Source of the DNA: JANMCE01 sp963791625
GTDB lineage: Bacteria; Actinomycetota; Acidimicrobiia; Acidimicrobiales; Ilumatobacteraceae
NCBI GenBank assembly: GCA_963791625.1
Contig: CAWBTA010000006.1
Span: 124,001 to 188,000, forward strand
Length of the DNA stretch: 64,000 nucleotides
Direction of reading: 5' to 3'
The notes below the pieces were generated by a model that saw only the letters and a program-made list of their open reading frames with translations, made no database searches and was not told the origin of the DNA. The position numbers and the translations under genes are program-made. Positions 58,342-64,000 of the stretch are shown in pieces. Numbering within the stretch: position 1 is the stretch's first letter; every line of letters begins with the position of its first letter.

Positions 58342-59816
58342 TCCCCGCCCACGACCGACAGCACTTCCGATGCTTCGGTCGTTTCGAGCTTTCCAAAGTG
58401 GGTCGGCAGGCTGGCCGCTGCATGGCTGTCGCGGATCATCAGCGCCGCGCCTGCAGCGGTGAGAGCCAAAAGAGCAGCGACCAGGAAGGCTTGGTGGAAC
58501 CCGGCGACCCTTGCAGCGATCAGTGCGGCATCGCCGCTCGATCGGCCGACGAGGGTCTTCGTGCGGCTGATCCAAACCGTGGCCAGGATAGCCACGCCGA
58601 ACGCGGCTCCGACTTGGCGTTGCGTTGAAAAAAGCGCAGAGGCCCGTCCTGTATCGGCCCGGCTGATGTTGGTATAAGTGGCGGCCTGCAGCGGAATGAA
58701 CGCGGCCGCCATGGAGATACCTCGCAACAGCATGAGGCCTCGGATGAGCCACAGGCTGGTATGGAGATCGACAAAAAGGAAACAGCTTGTCGTGGCTGTG
58801 ACGGCCACCAATCCGGCGATCACGATGCGTCGAGGGCCAACCTTGGGGTACAGCTTGGCGACGAATTTGATGGCGATCATCATGCCGACGGCCTGAGGGA
58901 ATGTGGCCAGTCCGGATTGGAGGGCGCTGAGACCGCGCAGATCCTGCAGAAACTGGGGAAGCAGGAAGAGCACCCCGATCAGCCCGGCCGTAGCCAGGCC
59001 CATGACGATGTTGGCATTGCGAAACATTGGCTCACTGAACAGCCTCAGGTCGAGCATTGGCTGGGCGGTCCTGAGTTCTACGACCACCAGAGCGACGAAC
59101 ATGGCGATGCCGACGATGCCGGGCCACAGCACCGTTGCCGAGCCCCATCCGGCACTCGGCCCTTGTGACAGGGCATAGAGGGCAAGGGCAAGGCCGCCGC
59201 CGGACAACACGAAACCAGGAAGGTCGAAGCGACCTGCTGTGGGCTCCTTGTGTTCTTTCAGGAAGAGCGCACCGAAGATGAACCCGGCCACACCCACCGG
59301 CAGGTTCACGAAGAAGATCAGCCGCCACGACACGTCAGTCACCAGCCAACCACCAATGACCGGCCCCAGGGCTGGCGCAAACACCGCAGGGATCATCAGT
59401 ACGGCGCTGGCCTTGGCCCGTTCGGCCGGAGGAAAGGCCCGGAACAGCATGGCCGTGCCTACCGGAGTGAGCATGCCACCACCGACGCCCTGCAGGATGC
59501 GGAATGCGATGAGCTGCCCGACACTTTGCGACAAACCGCAGAGCGCCGATGCTGCGGTGAAGGCGAACAACGCAAAGAGAAAGGTCTTCTTCGTGCCGAT
59601 GCGATCGCCGACCCAGCCCGACGCCGGGATCCACACTGCGAGCGAGAGCAGGTAGCCGAGCACGACCCATTCCACCGTCGATGCGGTGGTATGCAGGTCT
59701 TTGACCAACGACGGGATGGCAACGTTGATGATGGTGGTGTCCATGATGTCCATGAACAGTCCGGTCACGAAGATCGCGGCAACGATCCATTTGTAAGGCA
59801 CGCGTTTGAGTTCCAT
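58338..59816 (-). CDS. MFS multidrug efflux transporter (DHA2, 14 TM)
   Basis: 492 aa. Fourteen predicted membrane segments. DHA2 features: FMDIMDTTIINVAIPSLVKD in TM1, WVVLGYLLSLAVWIPASGWVGDRIGTKK (motif A region, quoted in part), and GPVIGGWLVTDVSWRLIFFVNLPVG with motif C. Proton-driven export of drugs or other hydrophobic compounds is expected. It starts 6 bases after the TetR gene and is likely co-transcribed and repressed by it. Confidence 0.92.
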   Translation of the reverse strand: MELKRVPYKWIVAAIFVTGLFMDIMDTTIINVAIPSLVKDLHTTASTVEWVVLGYLLSLAVWIPASGWVGDRIGTKKTFLFALFAFTAASALCGLSQSVGQLIAFRILQGVGGGMLTPVGTAMLFRAFPPAERAKASAVLMIPAVFAPALGPVIGGWLVTDVSWRLIFFVNLPVGVAGFIFGALFLKEHKEPTAGRFDLPGFVLSGGGLALALYALSQGPSAGWGSATVLWPGIVGIAMFVALVVVELRTAQPMLDLRLFSEPMFRNANIVMGLATAGLIGVLFLLPQFLQDLRGLSALQSGLATFPQAVGMMIAIKFVAKLYPKVGPRRIVIAGLVAVTATTSCFLFVDLHTSLWLIRGLMLLRGISMAAAFIPLQAATYTNISRADTGRASALFSTQRQVGAAFGVAILATVWISRTKTLVGRSSGDAALIAARVAGFHQAFLVAALLALTAAGAALMIRDSHAAASLPTHFGKLETTEASEVLSVVGGD

Positions 59817-59822
59817 GAGTTC

Positions 59823-60413
59823 CTATTGGGGGGAGGTGGTCGTGACGCGCTGCTGCAACGCGGCGGTGACGACTTGGCGCACGAAACCCTCATCGGGAGC
59901 GGCGAGGAGTACGAGCTGGCGGTAGGTGATGGCGCCGAGAATCATGAGCGCAACGACATCGGCATCGGCATCTATGTTCTCGGCGGTGATAGCCCGGGCT
60001 ATGACCTCGGCAACCGGTTGTCGGCGAAGTCGCATGAAGTCTTCGTACACATTGCGCATGCGTTCGCTGCGCCGGGCCAGTGCGATGAGGTCGGGAAACA
60101 ACACCGACCACGGTGCCGTGCCGATCTTCTCAGCGAACCACCAGGCAAGGCTGTGGATCTGCTCGATCGGAGTGCCGGTGGGACCTTGTGTCTCGGGGGC
60201 GAGGAGGCTCGACAAGGCGTCAAGGATGATGGCTTCGCGACTCGACCAGTGTCGGTAGATCGTGGTCTTCGCCACGCCCGAGTGCTCCGCGATGCCGTCG
60301 ATATTCAGTGCGTGTATGCCGCGCTCCACCATGAGTGTGACGGTCGTGTCGAGCACGGCCTTGCGAGAACGGACCGTTCGGGGATCCCCAGATCCATCGG
60401 TCTCATTCGTCAC
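59823..60413 (-). CDS. TetR-family repressor of the efflux pump
   Basis: 196 aa from GTG 60413. N-terminal helix-turn-helix: SRKAVLDTTVTLMVERGIHA, IDGIAEHSGVAKTTIYRHW and SREAIILDALSSLL; the C-terminal ~130 residues form a ligand-binding domain with LVLLAAPDEGFVRQVVTAAL. A perfect 11-bp-arm palindrome starts 2 bases upstream of its start, giving autoregulation and control of the MFS gene. Confidence 0.9.
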   Translation of the reverse strand: MTNETDGSGDPRTVRSRKAVLDTTVTLMVERGIHALNIDGIAEHSGVAKTTIYRHWSSREAIILDALSSLLAPETQGPTGTPIEQIHSLAWWFAEKIGTAPWSVLFPDLIALARRSERMRNVYEDFMRLRRQPVAEVIARAITAENIDADADVVALMILGAITYRQLVLLAAPDEGFVRQVVTAALQQRVTTTSPQ

Positions 60414-60415
60414 GT

Positions 60416-60438
60416 CGCTACGCTACCGTAGCGTAGCG
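60416..60438. promoter_or_regulatory. TetR operator, 23-bp perfect palindrome
   Basis: CGCTACGCTAC-C-GTAGCGTAGCG: two perfect 11-base arms around one C. It lies 2 bases before the TetR start and 76 bases before the divergent aldo/keto reductase, so both may be controlled. Confidence 0.8.
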
Positions 60439-60514
60439 AATTCGCCAAACCTGGCCGTCCGTCAGTCATGACAGGATGGCACTCATGACGGTTCGTGAAA
60501 GGGCGGCGTAGCTT

Positions 60515-61512
<998 letters not shown>

Positions 61513-61516
<4 letters not shown>

Positions 61517-62634
61517 GACGAAACGGGAACACCGTCCGCGTAGAACCGGAGGTTGTCCTCGACACTCCGCCGGATGTGATCAGGGACGCGCGGGTTGGCG
61601 AGCAGAGCGAGGCTTGCAGCGCGGCCCTCGTCGAAGCGCTTCACGTACCAGGCGCTCACCGATAGCTCGTAGGCCATCTTCCAATCGAATACCGCAACAT
61701 CCATGAAGAGTCCGGTGTCGGGCTGCGGTATATCAACACCGGTCCGAGCGTACAAGTATGCGAGCGGCATTCGGCCAGCCTCTCGCGCCGCGGTCGCAGC
61801 AAGGCACAGCGATTCCGAACGCGTTGGCACCAGTTCGAAGGCACGAGCGTATGCATCGAGTACATCGAGCAGGTCGCGACCGAGCCGATGCCGGAGTTGG
61901 CCACACCAGCACCACGAAACGTGTGCCTCTTCGATCCAGCCGGAGGTCATCTCGGCACGTTGTTGATACGTCGCCGCCGCCTGCTCATCGAGGCCCGCGT
62001 CCCGGTAGCTCTGCGCGAGGTAGAACGTGTAGCGCGGAACCAGATCCGGGTCGGCACCCGATGCCAACGTCCGTTCCAGAAGCTCGGCGTCGTCCAGGAA
62101 TTTCCTGGGGTTCCGAGAGCGAGCCCCATCGAACAACGACTCATAGTGAAACCCCGTCAACCGACCGCCGCGTGTCGCTTCACTGGGAATGTTGAGGAAC
62201 TCGTGAAGCACACCACGGTAGGAAAATGGAAGGCGCGTGGAACTCACCAGTGGCCGCACGTATTCAATGCCTCCGTCGCGCAGAGTCACGTCGTAGACGT
62301 CGTCAGCCAGCAGTGACCGGAACGCATCAGGTTCAAACCCGGCTTCGAGAACGCACTGGACGTCCGCGTCGATCATCAGCGAGAAGTCGCCGAAGGTTCG
62401 AGCGAGTTCGAGTGCTTTCGAGCGGTTGTACGCAAAGTCTTGCCATGGAACTTCGAACACTTGACCGGGGAGGTGACCGAGAAGTCGTTGCGCCAGTTCC
62501 TGGGTGCCATCTGTCGAGCCCGTATCAATGATGCACCAGGAATCGATCAGGGGTAGCACGCCGGCCACGCATCGGTCCAAGACGTGGCTCTCATTTTTGA
62601 CAATCATGGTAAGGACAATCGTGGCCGTGGTCAC
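61513..62634 (-). CDS. Family 2 glycosyltransferase with TPR-like C-terminus
   Basis: 373 aa from GTG 62634, 7 bases after a TATCGT box on the minus strand. The GT-A domain is in residues ~1-100: TIVLTMIVKNESHVLDRCV, CIIDTGSTDGTQELAQ and LMIDADVQC (DxD-type metal site). It is followed by ~250 residues of helical repeats (YTFYLAQSYRDAGLDEQAAATYQQRAEM, quoted in part) like the TPR part of SunS- and bacterial tetratricopeptide glycosyltransferases. Acceptor unknown; no glycan cluster adjacent. Confidence 0.85.
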
Positions 62635-62918
62635 CCGTTTCACGATATGTGCAGGCGCTGCACCCGTGTGTTGCCAAGGCGCAGATGCACAGGGGTGAAG
62701 TTCATCGGAACAGCTCGACGGGACGCAAGAAGTAGACGTGATTCGCGACCGCCTCCGGGCCGGGTGCCGTGTGGCGTTCTGCTGGTCGGAGGGGTCTGAA
62801 CGTCCAGCGGTCCATCCCAACGGGTTGTTTCTGTCTGAAGCGAGTATGGCCTGTTCAACAGTTGTTTTCTTAACAAAGAAACATGGTCCTGCCTATAGCA
62901 TTCCTATCTGTTGTTGGG

Positions 62919-62924
62919 TACAAT
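62919..62924 (+). promoter_or_regulatory. -10 element of the DUF222-HNH gene
   Basis: TACAAT followed by 6 bases (TGTTCT) and the ATG at 62931, implying a leaderless transcript. It overlaps the self-complementary ACAATTGT. No good -35 is seen. Confidence 0.55.
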
Positions 62925-62930
62925 TGTTCT

Positions 62931-64000
62931 ATGTCGGCGGACACGAACACTCCCGAACTTGAGGCCATCCGTTCGAACACGACCGGCCACGGGCTACGCA
63001 TCAATTTGGCGTTGTTTGATCGTTGTTTGGCCTCGATCATTCAGGACCTTTCGGTGTTCGATCAGAGTGCTGAGTGGGCGATCGATGGGTACAAGTCGTT
63101 GAACAGTTGGCTCTGTCACGAAACGCGTCGCTCGTCAGGTGACGCGTGTCGGATGCTGCAACTCATGCGCCAACTCCGCTTGTTACCTGTAACCGAGGAA
63201 GCGTTCGCGAACGGGACGCTGGCCGCATCACAAACGCTGGCTATCGCCGTGAACGTGAACGACAAAACCATCGATCTGTTCGCGGATGCCGAGACGGAGA
63301 TGGTGCCGTTGTTGGCGGAATGCAGCGTGGATCAGACCGCACGGGTGATGAAGGAATGGGCCGCGCGTGCGAAAGCTGCGGTCGACGCCGACAACGGGAC
63401 CGGCCCGGAACCCGATGGCGATCATCTGCATTTCTCGGCGTTGATGGATGGACGGTTCAAGCTTGATGGGCAAGTGTCCGGTGACGACGCGAAAGTGGTC
63501 GAAGAAGGCCTCGCCGCCTGCCTCCCCGAACTCGTCGAAGGCGAACCGATACTCCCGTTCTCGCAGCGGCTGGCTGCTGCGTTGGTTGAGATGGCCCGCC
63601 ACGCGTTACAAAACGTCCCGTCACCGGCGCGCCGGTCGACCGAGATGACCGTGCTCATCGACTTTCACGATTACGTGAACGGTGGCATCGCCAAATATGT
63701 CGATGGCACCATGCTCGCACCTGATCGGGTGAAACGCCTGTTATGCGACGCGCTACTGACCTTCATCGTGCAAGGCGAGAATCGTGAACCGCTGTGGATG
63801 TCCCGGACGGTACGGTCGGCCACACCCGCCCAATGGCGGGCCTTGGTCGCCAGGGATCAGGCATTGTGCGTTTCCGGGGTGCACCATGAAACCGATCTGG
63901 TGCGAAGCCCACCACATCGCCGAGTACGACCGAGACCACGGGCCGACCGATATCGACAACATGGCCCTGCTCTGCAACCAACATCACAAGACCGTCCACA
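62931..64000 (+). pseudogene. DUF222-HNH endonuclease, apparent frameshift before the HNH motif; runs off the window
   Basis: From ATG 62931 the frame codes a DUF222 domain: LALFDRCLASIIQDLSVFDQ, GYKSLNSWLCHETRRSSGDA, LLAECSVDQTARVMKEW and MSRTVRSATPAQWRALVARD. Then the sense changes: in the +1-shifted frame the DNA reads AFPGCTMKPIWCEAHHIAEY, DRDHGPTDIDNMALLCNQHH and KTVH, the expected HNH (zinc-finger nuclease) domain. Removing one G near 63860-63861 would join them. It is either an inactivated copy or a sequencing error. These multicopy genes are frequent in actinobacteria; their role is unclear. Confidence 0.75.

Overview
This 64 kb window is high-GC chromosomal DNA from an actinobacterium. 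The most likely group is the Acidimicrobiia (Ilumatobacter-like); this is an inference, because no rRNA or marker search was possible. It rests on three things: the actinobacterial serA / leuCD-IclR / leuB / gltX amino-acid neighbourhood, a DUF222-HNH gene at the right end, and many genes whose -10 box sits 6-8 bases before the start codon, as in leaderless mRNAs.

Layout. (1) Bases 1-4150 hold a tight run of polymorphic-toxin C-termini and immunity-like genes, coupled by ATGA-type overlaps. Four consecutive toxin genes each have their own hydrophobic N-terminus, a shared ~26-residue linker encoded by a recurring ~79-bp DNA element, and a different C-terminal domain. One is a TreTu-like ADP-ribosyltransferase, one is ParB-like, and the last is broken by two frameshifts. 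(2) 4.4-8.4 kb: serC, an aspartate-type aminotransferase and serA. (3) 8.4-18.2 kb: a membrane protein, a ferredoxin, a LysM protein, leuA with an upstream leucine attenuator, a Co-type nitrile hydratase, an SDR, a PLP enzyme, a Tat-secreted protein and an O-acyltransferase. (4) 18.2-22.3 kb: an acetoin-dehydrogenase-like operon (acoA, acoB, a stand-alone lipoyl carrier, acoX) with an IclR regulator and a perfect palindrome upstream. (5) 22.4-24.2 kb: gene remnants and a VapBC module. (6) 24.2-35.8 kb: the branched-chain and serine block, namely leuCD with a divergent IclR, thrH, leuB, ilvE and cimA, with ubiB, greA and a RelE/Phd-type module interspersed. cimA is preceded by an isoleucine-rich leader peptide and terminator. 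(7) 35.8-47.5 kb: Nudix, DUF3291-GNAT, acyl-CoA dehydrogenase, a short NAD-glutamate dehydrogenase, gltX, and tRNA-Gln and tRNA-Glu. (8) 47.5-64 kb: accessory genes, including a SagB-type nitroreductase, a subtilisin with a (GSTWS)n tail, hydrolases, SDRs, a TetR/MFS efflux pair with a 23-bp palindrome, an aldo/keto reductase, a glycosyltransferase, and a DUF222-HNH gene with an apparent frameshift.

How the parts work together. serA, serC and thrH (as phosphoserine phosphatase) can supply serine. leuA, leuCD, leuB and ilvE make leucine, and cimA feeds isoleucine through citramalate. Two of these genes, leuA and cimA, carry matching control regions: a TTGAC(A/G)-N17-GACA(T/C)T promoter, a GTG-initiated leader peptide starting 6-7 bases after the -10, four consecutive Leu or Ile codons, a stem-loop at the leader stop codon, a U-tailed terminator, then an SD-led structural gene. 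These paired attenuators and the secreted mini-toxin array are the two most notable systems here. All functional calls come from reading motifs by eye; no database search was run.
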